From: AP-15 sp035538335
GTDB taxonomy: Bacteria > Pseudomonadota > Alphaproteobacteria > ATCC43930 > CGMCC-115725
DNA: 64,000 nt
NCBI GenBank assembly: GCA_035538335.1
Contig: DATLKN010000050.1
Span: 310,001-374,000 of the forward strand
Direction: 5' to 3'
Shown: positions 53,028-63,627 of the stretch, piece after piece
Position numbering within the stretch: position 1 is the first letter of the stretch
How the letters are laid out: every line of letters begins with the position of its first letter
Program-made: the position numbers and the translations under genes
Notes under the pieces: model-generated
Told to the model about the DNA's origin: nothing
Seen by the model: only the letters and a program-made list of their open reading frames with translations
Databases searched by the model: none

Positions 53028-53345
53028 ATGGTCGTGTTGCGCGAATTGCGCCGCCGCGCTCGGTTGATCGCCGGCCCCGTCTTTGGCATGGCGTTGACCG
53101 GATACTTTGCCTATCACCTGATCGAAGGCGACCGGGGGCTGCTTGCTTGGCTGCAATTGACGCGGCAGATCCACGCTTCCGATCAGCAACTTGCCGTACT
53201 CGAAGAGCAGCATAAGGCGCTCGGCCGCAAGGTGTCGGAGCTGACCCCCGACCACCTCGATCCCGACCTGCTCGACCAGCAGGTCCGCTCGGTGCTCGAT
53301 TTCGCCGGCCCGAACGACGTCGTGATCATGCGCTCTTCCCGCTGA
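53028..53345 (+). CDS. ftsB: Septum formation initiator, FtsB/DivIC family
   Basis: 105 residues. Short basic N-terminus, one membrane helix (AGPVFGMALTGYFAYHLIEG), then a coiled coil (LQLTRQIHASDQQLAVLEEQ) and a Pro/Asp-rich end. This is the layout of FtsB, part of the FtsQBL divisome complex. Its location between eno and pdhA is the conserved alphaproteobacterial position. Confidence 0.93.
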   Translation: MVVLRELRRRARLIAGPVFGMALTGYFAYHLIEGDRGLLAWLQLTRQIHASDQQLAVLEEQHKALGRKVSELTPDHLDPDLLDQQVRSVLDFAGPNDVVIMRSSR

Positions 53346-53455
53346 CGGCGCCGGGCCGCAACCTCGTTTCTGCTTTATCTGCAAAGGGTTGAATCCGTTC
53401 CGGTTGCAAAGCCGCGGATTTCCCAGCATGCTTCGGCGCGGCCGGAGGAAGCGGG

Positions 53456-54457
53456 ATGGCAGTGCGAAAGAAGCCGAAGGCGGATGAAGAACCGAAGGTC
53501 TCGCGGGATGTTCTGGGGCGCTACTATCGCGACATGCTGCTGATCCGCCGCTTCGAGGAGCGGGCCGGGCAGATGTACGGCATGGGGCTGATCGGCGGCT
53601 TCTGCCATCTCTACATTGGGCAGGAAGCGGTTGTCGTCGGCATGCAGGCGGCGCTGGAGGAGGGCGATTCGATCGTCACCTCGTATCGCGACCACGGGCA
53701 TATGCTGGCCTGCGGCATGGACCCCAAGGGGGTGATGGCCGAGCTGACCGGGCGCCACAACGGCTATTCGCACGGCAAGGGCGGCTCGATGCACATGTTC
53801 AGCCGGGAGAAGAATTTCTTCGGCGGCCACGGCATCGTCGGCGCGCAGGTGCCGATCGGCACCGGGCTCGGCTTTGCGCACCGCTATCGCGGCAACAACC
53901 GCGTCTCGATCACCTATCTGGGCGACGGCGCGATCAACCAGGGGCAGGTCTACGAGAGCTTCAACATGGCCGAGCTGTGGCGGCTGCCCGTCGTCTATGT
54001 CATCGAGAACAACCGCTACGGGATGGGCACCTCGGTCGATCGCGCCTCGGCGCGCACCGATCTGTTCCACCGCGGCATGGCGCACGGCATTCCGGGCGAG
54101 CAGGTGGACGGCATGGATGTGCTGGCCGTCAACGAAGCGGGGCGCGCCGCGGTCGCCCATGCGCGCTCGGGCAAGGGCCCCATCATCCTCGAGGCGCTGA
54201 CCTATCGCTACCGCGGCCACTCGATGTCGGACCCGGCGAAGTACCGCACCCGCGAGGAAGTCGACAAGATGCGCACCGAGCACGATCCGATCGATCAGGC
54301 GCGCCGCCGGCTCGTCGAGCTCGGGGCCGGCGAGGCCGAGCTGAAGGAGTTCGACAAGCAGGCCCGCGACATCGTCGCCGAAGCGGCGCGCTATGCCCAG
54401 GACAGTCCGGAGCCGGATCCGGCCGAATTGTGGACGGATGTGCTGGTCGAGGCCTGA
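53456..54457 (+). CDS. pdhA: Pyruvate dehydrogenase E1 alpha subunit
   Basis: 333 residues. TPP-binding motif YLGDGAINQGQVYESFNMAE ... VIENN, FGGHGIVGAQVPIGTGLGFA, and the phosphorylation-loop-like HSMSDPAKYRTREEV seen in the family. It starts with a basic, Lys-rich N-terminal stretch (AVRKKPKADEEPK). ATG with GGAGGAAGCGGG upstream. First gene of pdhABC; with pdhB it forms the E1 decarboxylase of the pyruvate dehydrogenase complex. Confidence 0.97.
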   Translation: MAVRKKPKADEEPKVSRDVLGRYYRDMLLIRRFEERAGQMYGMGLIGGFCHLYIGQEAVVVGMQAALEEGDSIVTSYRDHGHMLACGMDPKGVMAELTGRHNGYSHGKGGSMHMFSREKNFFGGHGIVGAQVPIGTGLGFAHRYRGNNRVSITYLGDGAINQGQVYESFNMAELWRLPVVYVIENNRYGMGTSVDRASARTDLFHRGMAHGIPGEQVDGMDVLAVNEAGRAAVAHARSGKGPIILEALTYRYRGHSMSDPAKYRTREEVDKMRTEHDPIDQARRRLVELGAGEAELKEFDKQARDIVAEAARYAQDSPEPDPAELWTDVLVEA

Positions 54458-54544
54458 GCCGGCCTCGTCGCCGGCCTCGAACGCGGCTATAAGAATGCGC
54501 CGCGGCGCGATGCGGCAGCGAGCGCGCAGGAGAATTCGGGAAGA

Positions 54545-55915
<1,371 letters not shown>

Positions 55916-55939
55916 GAAAATGCCGGAATAGGGGAGAGC

Positions 55940-57238
55940 ATGGCGGTCGAGATCCTGATGCCGGCGCTGTCGCCAACGATGACCGAGGGCAACCTCGCGC
56001 GCTGGCTCAAGAAGGAGGGCGACGAAATCCGTTCCGGCGACGTGCTCGCCGAAATCGAGACCGACAAGGCGACGATGGAGGTCGAGGCGATCGATGACGG
56101 CCGACTCGGCCGCATTCTCGTGCCGGAGGGGACGCAGGGCGTCAAGGTCAACGAGCCGATCGCGCTGTTGCTCGAAGGCGACGAGGACGCCTCGACCCTG
56201 CCTGCGGCGGCGGAACGCCGCGCCGCGCCAGCGCCGAGCGAAGCGACGACCGCGCCGGCAGCGGCGCCGAACGCGCACCCGATCGAGGCGGCAAACGGCA
56301 AGGGCCGCATCTTCGCCAGCCCGCTCGCGCGCCGCATGGCGAGCCAGGCGGGGCTCGACCTCACCGCGCTCACCGGTTCCGGGCCGCAAGGCCGCATCGT
56401 CAAGGCCGATGTCGAACGCGCGCTCGCCGGCGCGCCGCCGGCAGCCGAGGCGCGGGCGCCGGCGGCGCCGCGTCCCGCCGCCGCCCCGCCGGCAACGCCG
56501 CCCGGTGCCGCACCGCTCCTCTCGAAAGACCACGTCGTCGCGCTTGCCGGCAACCCGCCTTATACCGAACGGCCGCTCACCGGCATGCGCCGCACGATCG
56601 CGCGGCGGCTGACGGAGTCGAAGCAGCAGGTCCCGCATTTCTATCTGACGATCGATTGCGAGATCGACGAGCTTCTGAAAATCCGGGCGGAATTGAACAA
56701 GAAATCGGACGCCTACAAGATTTCCGTCAACGATTTCGTAATCCGCGCCGCGGCCCTTGCCTTGCGCCGGGTGCCGGCCGCCAACGCGTCATGGAGCGAC
56801 GAGGCGATCCTCCGGTGGGATTCGGCCGACATCGCGGTCGCCGTCGCGCTCGATGACGGACTCATCACGCCGATCGTCAAACAGGCGGACCGCAAGGGGC
56901 TGGCGACGATCGCCACCGAGATGAAGGATCTTGCCGCCCGCGCCCGGGCCGGCAAATTGAGGCTCGAGGAATTTCAGGGCGGCACCTTTTCGATCTCGAA
57001 CCTCGGCATGTGCGGGGTGCGCGACTTCGCCGCCGTCATCAACCCGCCGCAGGGCGCGATCCTCGCGGTCGGCGCCGGCGAACAGCGCCCGCTCGTCAAG
57101 GCGGGCGCGCTCTCGGTCGCGACCGTGATGACCTGCACGCTTTCGGTCGACCATCGCGCGGTCGACGGCGCCGTCGGCGCGCAATTCCTCGCCGCCTTCA
57201 AAAAGCTCGTCGAAGACCCGCTGACGATGCTGCTGTAA
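55940..57238 (+). CDS. pdhC: Dihydrolipoamide acetyltransferase (E2)
   Basis: 432 residues. Lipoyl domain (Lys43 in EIETDKATMEVEA), a peripheral subunit-binding domain (FASPLARRMASQAGLDLTAL), Ala/Pro linkers, and the acyltransferase core with SVDHRAVDGAVGAQFL (catalytic His). Its lipoyl domain closely resembles that of pdhB, also at the DNA level. GGGGAGAGC lies before the ATG. After it the cluster is interrupted before lpd. Confidence 0.97.
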   Translation: MAVEILMPALSPTMTEGNLARWLKKEGDEIRSGDVLAEIETDKATMEVEAIDDGRLGRILVPEGTQGVKVNEPIALLLEGDEDASTLPAAAERRAAPAPSEATTAPAAAPNAHPIEAANGKGRIFASPLARRMASQAGLDLTALTGSGPQGRIVKADVERALAGAPPAAEARAPAAPRPAAAPPATPPGAAPLLSKDHVVALAGNPPYTERPLTGMRRTIARRLTESKQQVPHFYLTIDCEIDELLKIRAELNKKSDAYKISVNDFVIRAAALALRRVPAANASWSDEAILRWDSADIAVAVALDDGLITPIVKQADRKGLATIATEMKDLAARARAGKLRLEEFQGGTFSISNLGMCGVRDFAAVINPPQGAILAVGAGEQRPLVKAGALSVATVMTCTLSVDHRAVDGAVGAQFLAAFKKLVEDPLTMLL

Positions 57239-57628
57239 GGTCTCCGCTTCGGCCGTTAAATCGGCTTTCGATCGATCTGCATCGCCTCCGGTTCGTCACC
57301 CCCCGGGCTTGGCCCCGGGGTCTATGTGGGTGGCCGGGACTAGCCCGGAAACGGGTGCAACCTGGTCGGGCAACGCCGGCCCCGAGAGGTCCGAGCCGCG
57401 GGCGCGCTGACGGGAACGAGGGCTAAGGTCGGGAAATCGGCTTGCGAATGGGCCTCGGCCGGAACGCGCGGCAACGGCGAGGATGCGCGCCGAAAGCCGT
57501 CATTGTGCGAGCGCCCTCGGTCATGTGCAATGAGTCGCGCAGCGCCGCGCACAGGCGCCCAGACTTTACGGATCCGGGGAAAGCTGCGTTTTACCGAAGC
57601 TTACGGCCGGCGGCAAAGGGTCTGCGGC
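57239..57628. other. Intergenic region after pdhC, with a repeat
   Basis: About 390 bases without a supported gene. At 57296-57356 lies a GC-rich palindromic stretch (CCCCGGGCTTGGCCCCGGGG, then GGCCGGGACTAGCCCGG) that looks like an E-type repeat. The rest shows no motif I can name. It is the left edge of the segment that breaks the pdh/lpd cluster. Confidence 0.5.
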
Positions 57629-58867
57629 TCAGGCGACCAGGTCCGAGATCGGTTTGACGGCGGCGCTGCCGGGGAAGATGTCGGCGACAAGCGCGCGCTC
57701 GCTGACATGCAAATGATCGGCGAGCAGGCCTTTCAGCACGGCACGCAGGTCAGTCGTCGGTTTCAGGTCGCGGCTCTGGTAGAGATTGGCGTCGGTGAGC
57801 CCCGGCCAGTCGGCGACAACCCGTCCGCCATTCAGCGCGCCGCCGGCGAGAAGCGCCGCCATGCCGGTGCCGTGGTCGGTACCGCCGCTGCCGTTGATGT
57901 GCGCGGTGCGACCAAACTCGGTCATCGCTACGACGACCGTCTCGTGCCAAGCATCCCCGAGGCCGGCAACGAGCGCGGCGAAGGCGCCGTCGAGCGCGCC
58001 GAGCAGATCGGCGAGCCGGCCAGATGTCGGGCCCTCGTTGACATGCGTGTCCCAGCCGTCGAATGCGAGCGCGGCGATCCGCGGACCGTCCGGCTGAGCG
58101 AGGAATTTCGCGGCCGCGCCGGCGGCGTGCGCGAAATAGGCGCGTGCCCGAGCGGCGCCGCCAAGCTGCGGCGCAGCGGCGGGTTTCACCCCCCCGATGC
58201 CGTCCGCACGCGCGATCGCCTCGATGCCGACGCGCTCTTCGAGCACCCGCGCCAATACCGGGTCGGTGTGACGATAGAGGTCGAGGAGCCGTATCGTCGT
58301 CTCATCGCTCACCGGCGGCAGCGGCTGCGGTACCCATGACATTACCGGGGCGGGGCCGCGCAATACGAACGGCGTCACGGGCCCGATCGCGAGCCCTTGC
58401 TTCGCGTGCGGCGCGGCCGCCGCGGCTGGTGCCAGCGCGACGACGGTGCGGTTGAGCCAGCCGGTGTCGATGGCGCCCGGCTTCGTCGCGCCGCTCTGCA
58501 GCACGTCCTGCCCGTCGAAATGCGAGCGGTCGCGATACGGCGTCGCGACGGCGTGCACGACGATCGCTTGGCCACCGTGATAGAGGCGGTGCAAGTTCGG
58601 CATCGCCGGGTTGAGCGCGAACATGCCGTCGAGCGGCAGGCCCGGCGCCGGCCCGTCGAGCCCCAGCGCGGCCTCGCCGCGCAACTGGCGCCAATGCGGG
58701 TCGCCGACGGGCGCGACGGCGGCGAGGCCGTCGAGCGCACCGCGCAATACGATCGCGACTAGGCGCGGGTCCTTGCCGTCGGCGCGCGCCAGGCGCGGCA
58801 TCTGCGCCCAGGCGAAAACCGCGCCAGTGCCGAGCAGCAGCGCCCGGCGGGTCGGGGCATGGGGCAT
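57629..58867 (-). CDS. DUF1501 family protein, exported
   Basis: 412 residues. The N-terminus has a twin-arginine-like signal (PTRRALLLGTGAVFAWAQMP). The core shows RLVAIVLRGALDGLAAVAPV, SHFDGQDVLQSG, and an alkaline-phosphatase-like VVVAMTEFGRTAHINGSGGT DHGTGM block. DUF1501 proteins are usually paired with DUF1800 proteins, as here. Function is not established. ATG at 58867 chosen with GGAGG upstream; a GTG at 58873 overlaps the DUF1800 stop. Confidence 0.88.
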   Translation of the reverse strand: MPHAPTRRALLLGTGAVFAWAQMPRLARADGKDPRLVAIVLRGALDGLAAVAPVGDPHWRQLRGEAALGLDGPAPGLPLDGMFALNPAMPNLHRLYHGGQAIVVHAVATPYRDRSHFDGQDVLQSGATKPGAIDTGWLNRTVVALAPAAAAAPHAKQGLAIGPVTPFVLRGPAPVMSWVPQPLPPVSDETTIRLLDLYRHTDPVLARVLEERVGIEAIARADGIGGVKPAAAPQLGGAARARAYFAHAAGAAAKFLAQPDGPRIAALAFDGWDTHVNEGPTSGRLADLLGALDGAFAALVAGLGDAWHETVVVAMTEFGRTAHINGSGGTDHGTGMAALLAGGALNGGRVVADWPGLTDANLYQSRDLKPTTDLRAVLKGLLADHLHVSERALVADIFPGSAAVKPISDLVA

Positions 58868-58869
58868 CC

Positions 58870-60279
58870 TCACCTCCGCTGGAATTCTGGAGCCATCAGC
58901 GCGAAGACGAGCGCCTGCGGCCGGCTTTCGGCATGCGCGATCGCTTGCCTCGTCGCGCTCGACTGCAGCGGCCCCAGAGCTGTATCGGCGATCGCCGCAG
59001 GGTCGAGCATCGGGCCGACCCGCGATGCGAAGGCGTTCGCAACTTCAAGACGCTCGGCGACGCCGTCCAGCCAGGCGGCGTTGTCATCGGGAAAACCCTT
59101 CGGCGCCGGCGGCCGCCACAACGGCTCGCCGAGCCGCGCCTCGGCGCCGACAAAGCCCGGCACCGGTACCCGCCGCCCAGTCGCGCGCATCGCAGCAGCG
59201 AGCCACTCGCCCGGCCGCTTCAGTTTGGCCTGCTCGGGCGACCACGCCTCCGGGGAGCGCACGAGCGCCTTCGCGACCTCCTTTAGATCGCCGTCGGTGT
59301 CGCGGAAGCGTCTCGCGAGACGCTCGACGAGCGCCGGCGGCGGCTGATCGGCGATGAAATGCACCGCGAGCTTCGTCGCGACGTGCGTCGCGGTCGCCGG
59401 CTTGCGCGCGAGCTCGTGCAACACTGCGCGGGCCTGTTCGACGCCGGCGTCGGAATAGGTCTTGCCGAGGATCGTCTCGCGGCCGGGCTCGTGGACCAGG
59501 GGGCGGAACACGAACCTGCCGCCAACCTTCGGATCGAAGCGGGGAAAGATCGACCAGCCGGTCAGCGCCTTGGCGAGCGCGATCACGTCGGCCTGGGTAT
59601 AGCCGGTGCGCACGCCAAGCGTGTGAAGCTCTAAGATCTCACGCGCGAAATTTTCGTTTATGCCCTTGTTCTGATTGATGCCGACGACCGAGCCGGGACC
59701 GAAGGACTGCACATCGTTCAGGTAGATCAGCATCGCCGGATGGCTCTCCGCGGCGAGCAGCAGATCGACGAAGCGGCCGAGAACATGTGGCCGGATCGCT
59801 TCGCGCTCATACGCCCCGGCCATCGGCGAGGTCATCGCGCTGACACAGAAATGGTTCGACCAGAACCACACGAGCCGCTCGACGAAGCCGGTCTCGGCAC
59901 CGCAGGCGGCATCGATCCTCGCCTTGGCCTCCTTCAGAAAGATCTGGCGCGGCAAGGGCGCCCGGCGGGGCCCGCCGCCCTCCGCGTCGCCCGCCTCCAT
60001 CGCCATCGCTGGCGCATTCCCGGCCATCGCCCCCGGCGACTTTTCGAGCCGCGCCAGCTTCGCTTCGGCGCGGCGCCGGGCACGGAACGCGACGACCGCG
60101 CGCAATTCGGCATCGCTGCTCGGCAGATCGGCGTCGAGAATTTGCCCAGCGTTCGGCCGGTCGAGATCGGCGATCAGCGCGCCTTCCGGGTCGTAAGCGA
60201 TCGCCGCGATGCTTCCGGCGCGCGGCCCGAAGCCGAACCGATGCAACGCCAGAGCCGCTTTCCTCGGATCCCGCGCCAT
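58870..60279 (-). CDS. DUF1800 family protein
   Basis: 469 residues. Begins MARDPRKAALALHRFGFGPR as in the family, then RLVWFWSNHFCVSA, GINENFAREILELHTLGV, KALTGWSIFPRF and KPATATHVATKLAVHFIADQ. Function unknown; members pair with DUF1501 proteins and may belong to an envelope system. The two genes overlap or abut, so they form one operon. No clear signal peptide is seen here. GGGGGAC precedes the ATG. Confidence 0.9.
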   Translation of the reverse strand: MARDPRKAALALHRFGFGPRAGSIAAIAYDPEGALIADLDRPNAGQILDADLPSSDAELRAVVAFRARRRAEAKLARLEKSPGAMAGNAPAMAMEAGDAEGGGPRRAPLPRQIFLKEAKARIDAACGAETGFVERLVWFWSNHFCVSAMTSPMAGAYEREAIRPHVLGRFVDLLLAAESHPAMLIYLNDVQSFGPGSVVGINQNKGINENFAREILELHTLGVRTGYTQADVIALAKALTGWSIFPRFDPKVGGRFVFRPLVHEPGRETILGKTYSDAGVEQARAVLHELARKPATATHVATKLAVHFIADQPPPALVERLARRFRDTDGDLKEVAKALVRSPEAWSPEQAKLKRPGEWLAAAMRATGRRVPVPGFVGAEARLGEPLWRPPAPKGFPDDNAAWLDGVAERLEVANAFASRVGPMLDPAAIADTALGPLQSSATRQAIAHAESRPQALVFALMAPEFQRR

Positions 60280-60754
60280 CCGATGTCCCCCGCACGACCT
60301 GTGCCAGACGCTGATTATGTGCCGTGGTGGGGCGCGGCATCCCCGGCTTGGGCATCCCACAAGGGCCGGTCGCCACCGCTGACGCCAGCCCGCCGTGAAG
60401 GCCTCTTAAGGGGCACGAAGACCAGTTTCGGCGGCCGAGGTTGAGCGGCCGTTGCGGGTTCGAAAGCGGTCCTGTGCAAGCTTCTCGGTCAGGCCTAAAT
60501 CGCAAACTGACTGCCACGGAGCGAAAAAGGCATCGCGCGGTGACGACAGATGACATCGCGAAAAGCTCTCAGAAACTTTACCCACCAGCCTCACCGCAGT
60601 GCCGGCGCCGCTGGAATTGCCATTTTCGTATGATAGGGGTCGCCGAGATGCGGCACCGGCGATCTGGTGGAAATAGGGAGAACGGAGTGCCTGTAGATTC
60701 CCAGCATTATCAGGCGGAACAGGACGCGGCGAGGCGACGCGCATAACCGAAGCT
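60280..60754. other. Intergenic region upstream of the DUF5681-like gene
   Basis: 475 bases with no supported gene. A 19-codon reading frame at 60687 (GTG with AGGGAG upstream) precedes the DUF5681-like frame but is short and unmatched. The sequence here is less GC-rich than the window average and may hold promoters for genes on both sides. Confidence 0.5.
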
Positions 60755-61096
60755 TTGCTCGATACGGCCGCAGGAAGCCGCATCGAAAAGGCGATCCAAA
60801 AGGCGCTCGCGGGCGATGCGATCGCGTTGCGTTTCTGCCTCGCGCGCATCCTCGCGCCGCGCCGCCATTCCTCGGTCGAGCTGGATCTGCCGCCGCTCGA
60901 CAGCGCGAAGGACATCGCCGCCGGGACGGCGGCGATCGCCAAGGCGGCGGCGGATGGTGTCATCGCGCCGGCCGAGGCGCTCGAACTCTCGCGGGTGGTC
61001 GATACCGCGATCCGCGCCCTTGCGGTCCGCGAAGAGGAGCGGCGCGAGTGGGCCCGACGCCAGCCCTTGAAAGAGGGCAAGCTCCCGCTATTTTAG
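60755..61096 (+). CDS. DUF5681-like protein, N-terminally shortened
   Basis: About 113 residues from a TTG. The sequence IEKAIQKALAGDAIALRFCL and LARILAPRR matches the second half of DUF5681 proteins as I recall them, followed by PAEALELSRVVDTAIRALAV. The usual N-terminal GQSGNPAGRPKGSRN segment is absent; upstream in the same frame only a few plausible residues (TRITEALLD) precede the start, without a start codon further back. So the gene is probably a remnant or uses a weak start. These proteins are often near mobile or phage-like genes. Confidence 0.5.
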   Translation: MLDTAAGSRIEKAIQKALAGDAIALRFCLARILAPRRHSSVELDLPPLDSAKDIAAGTAAIAKAAADGVIAPAEALELSRVVDTAIRALAVREEERREWARRQPLKEGKLPLF

Positions 61097-61150
61097 CCGC
61101 GGCGCCGTCCTTCCCGGGCATCGCCCCGTAATCTGTGAGGCAGTCGAGGC

Positions 61151-62551
61151 ATGCCCGAAACCTCGTTCGACATCGCCGTCCTCGGCGGCGGGCCGGGCGG
61201 CTATGTGGCGGCGATCCGCGCCGCCCAGCTCGGCTTCAAGACGGCGCTCGTCGAGCGCGAGCATCTGGGCGGCATCTGCCTCAATTGGGGCTGCATCCCG
61301 ACGAAGGCCCTGCTGCGCAGCTCGGAGATCCATCACCTGCTGCACCATCTCGGCGAGTTCGGCTTTTCGGCGAGCGACATCCGCTACGACGCGCAGAAGA
61401 TCGTCGCCCGCTCGCGGGCCGTCGCAAAGCAGCTGTCGAACGGCGTCGCCTACCTGCTCAAAAAGAACAAGGTCACGGTCTTCGACGGGGAAGGCCGGCT
61501 CGCCGGCAAGGGCAAGCTCGCGGTCGCGAAAGACGGCAAGCCGGTCGCCGAATTAGCGGCCCCGCACATCATCCTCGCGACCGGGGCGCGGGCGCGTTCG
61601 CTCCCTGGCCTGGAGCCCGACGGCAAGCTCGTCTGGACATACAAGGAGGCGATGGTGCCGCCCGCCTTGCCGAAGTCGCTGCTGGTCGTCGGCTCGGGCG
61701 CGATCGGCATCGAATTTGCCAGCTTCTACCGCGACATGGGCTCGCAAGTGACGGTTGTCGAGGTGCTCGACCGGGTGCTCCCCGTGGAGGACGAGGAGAT
61801 CTCCGCCTTTGCCCGCAAAGCCTTCGAAAAGCAGGGGATGAAGATCCACACCTCGGCGCGCGTCGCCGAGCTGACCCGGCAAAAGGACGCAGTCGCGGCG
61901 CAGATCGAGGCTGGCGGCAAGCGCTTTTCGGTCGAGGCCGAGCGCGTCGTCCTGGCGGTCGGCATCGTCGGCAACGTCGAGAACATCGGCCTCGAGGGCA
62001 CCGGCGTTCAAGTCGAGAAGACGCATGTCATCGTCGACGAATGGCAGCGCACCGGCGAGCCGGGGATCTACGCGATCGGCGACCTCGTCGGCCCGCCCTG
62101 GCTGGCGCACAAGGCGATGCACGAGGGGGTTGTCTGCGTCGAGCGCATCGCCGGGCTCAATACCGTGCACCCGCTCGATACGAGGAACGTCCCCGCCTGC
62201 ACCTATTGCCGGCCGCAGGTGGCGAGCGTCGGCCTTACCGAAAAGGCCGCGCGCGAAGAGGGCCACACGGTCAAAATCGGGCACTTCCCCTATATCGGCA
62301 ACGGCAAGGCGGTGGCGCTCGGCGATACCGAAGGGATGGTCAAGACGGTCTTCGACGCCGAGACGGGCGAGCTCTTGGGCGCGCATATGATCGGCGCCGA
62401 AGTGACCGAATTGATCCAGGGCTACGCGGTCGCCAAGGGGCTCGAGACGACGGAAGTCGAGTTGATGCGCACGATCTTCCCGCATCCGACCTTGTCGGAG
62501 ACGATGCACGAGGCCGTGCTTGACGCCTACGGCCGCGCCATCCACTTCTAG
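61151..62551 (+). CDS. lpdA: Dihydrolipoyl dehydrogenase (E3)
   Basis: 466 residues. FAD motif DIAVLGGGPGGYVAAIRAA, redox pair Cys43/Cys48 in GGICLNWGCIPTKALL, NAD-binding VVGSGAIGIEFASFYRDMGS, second FAD motif GIYAIGDLVGPPWLAHKA, and the interface HPTLSETMHEAV with the catalytic His. It reoxidises the lipoyl groups of the PDH complex. It normally follows pdhC directly; here 3.9 kb lie between them. lipA follows after a repeat. Confidence 0.97.
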   Translation: MPETSFDIAVLGGGPGGYVAAIRAAQLGFKTALVEREHLGGICLNWGCIPTKALLRSSEIHHLLHHLGEFGFSASDIRYDAQKIVARSRAVAKQLSNGVAYLLKKNKVTVFDGEGRLAGKGKLAVAKDGKPVAELAAPHIILATGARARSLPGLEPDGKLVWTYKEAMVPPALPKSLLVVGSGAIGIEFASFYRDMGSQVTVVEVLDRVLPVEDEEISAFARKAFEKQGMKIHTSARVAELTRQKDAVAAQIEAGGKRFSVEAERVVLAVGIVGNVENIGLEGTGVQVEKTHVIVDEWQRTGEPGIYAIGDLVGPPWLAHKAMHEGVVCVERIAGLNTVHPLDTRNVPACTYCRPQVASVGLTEKAAREEGHTVKIGHFPYIGNGKAVALGDTEGMVKTVFDAETGELLGAHMIGAEVTELIQGYAVAKGLETTEVELMRTIFPHPTLSETMHEAVLDAYGRAIHF

Positions 62552-62574
62552 GGCGCAGGGATTGCAGCCCGTGG

Positions 62575-62660
62575 TGTCATTGCGAGGAGCGCAGCGACGA
62601 AGCAATCCCGATCGCAGCTCGATGATCGGCCGGAGATTGCTTCGCTTCGCTCGCAATGAC
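62575..62660. repeat. A-type palindromic repeat before lipA
   Basis: TGTCATTGCGAGGAGCGCAG, AAGCAATCCCGATCG, then GGAGATTGCTTCGCTTCGCT, CGCAATGAC. Its last bases contain an ATG that is in frame with lipA and could be taken for the start. Confidence 0.9.
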
Positions 62661-62670
62661 CCCTGAAGGC

Positions 62671-63627
62671 ATGACGACGAACCCCGCCGCCCAAATCCGC
62701 CATCCCGAGAAGGCCGGAAAACCCGACAGTCCGATCCCGCGCAAGCCCGATTGGATCCGGGTGCGCGCGCCGGGCTCGCCCGAATATCACGCGACCCGCC
62801 GGCTGATGCGCGAATTGCAGCTGCACACCGTTTGCGAGGAAGCGGCCTGCCCCAACATCGGCGAATGCTGGAAGTCGGGGCACGCGACGGTGATGATCCT
62901 CGGCGCGATATGCACCCGCGCCTGCACCTTCTGCAATGTCGCAACCGGGCGCCCCGGCGCGATCGATCCGGACGAGCCGCGGCATCTCGGCGAGGCGATC
63001 GCGCGGCTCGGCCTTTCCCACGTCGTCGTCACCTCGGTCGATCGCGACGATCTGCCGGATGGCGGGGCCGGGCAGTTTGCCCGCTCGATCGCGGCGATCC
63101 GCACAGCGGCGCCGGCAACGACGATCGAGGTCTTGATCCCCGATTTCCTGCGCAAGGAAGGCGCCCTCGAAACCGTCGTCGCAGCGCGCCCCGACGTCCT
63201 CAACCACAATCTCGAGACCGTGCCGCGGCTCTATGCCGAGGTGCGCCCCGGCGCCCGCTATTTCCACTCGCTGCGCCTGCTCGACCGGGTGAAGGCGCTC
63301 GACCCTGCGATGTTCACCAAATCGGGCATGATGGTCGGGCTCGGCGAGGAAAAGGGCGAAGTGCTGCAGGTGATGGACGATCTGCGCGCCGCGCAAGTCG
63401 ATTTCCTGACGATCGGGCAGTATCTGCAGCCGACACCGAAGCATCACGCCGTGGCGCGCTTCGTCGCGCCGGACGAGTTCGCGCTCTACCGCAACTTTGC
63501 GTTGGGCAAGGGCTTCCTCCTGGTGTCGGCCTCGCCCTTGACGCGGTCCTCCTATCACGCGGGCGAGGATTTCGCGCGGCTGCGCGCCGCCCGCGCCGAA
63601 AAGCTCGCCGCCGCGCCGGACGCCTGA
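62671..63627 (+). CDS. lipA: Lipoyl synthase
   Basis: 318 residues. Auxiliary cluster cysteines CEEAACPNIGEC, radical-SAM motif CTRACTFCNVATGRP, then VVVTSVDRDDLPDGGAGQFA, ETVPRLYAEVRPGARY, KSGMMVGLGEEKGEVLQVM and QYLQPTPKHHAVARF. It inserts sulfur into octanoyl groups on PDH and other E2/H proteins. The ATG at 62671 is preferred because the upstream in-frame ATG (62656) belongs to the repeat. Its TGA overlaps the ATG of the next gene (TGATG). Confidence 0.97.
   Translation: MTTNPAAQIRHPEKAGKPDSPIPRKPDWIRVRAPGSPEYHATRRLMRELQLHTVCEEAACPNIGECWKSGHATVMILGAICTRACTFCNVATGRPGAIDPDEPRHLGEAIARLGLSHVVVTSVDRDDLPDGGAGQFARSIAAIRTAAPATTIEVLIPDFLRKEGALETVVAARPDVLNHNLETVPRLYAEVRPGARYFHSLRLLDRVKALDPAMFTKSGMMVGLGEEKGEVLQVMDDLRAAQVDFLTIGQYLQPTPKHHAVARFVAPDEFALYRNFALGKGFLLVSASPLTRSSYHAGEDFARLRAARAEKLAAAPDA

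Noticed and set aside
60687..60746. A 19-codon frame (GTG with AGGGAG) before the DUF5681-like gene
   Set aside because: Too short and unmatched; it is only noted as a possible leader.
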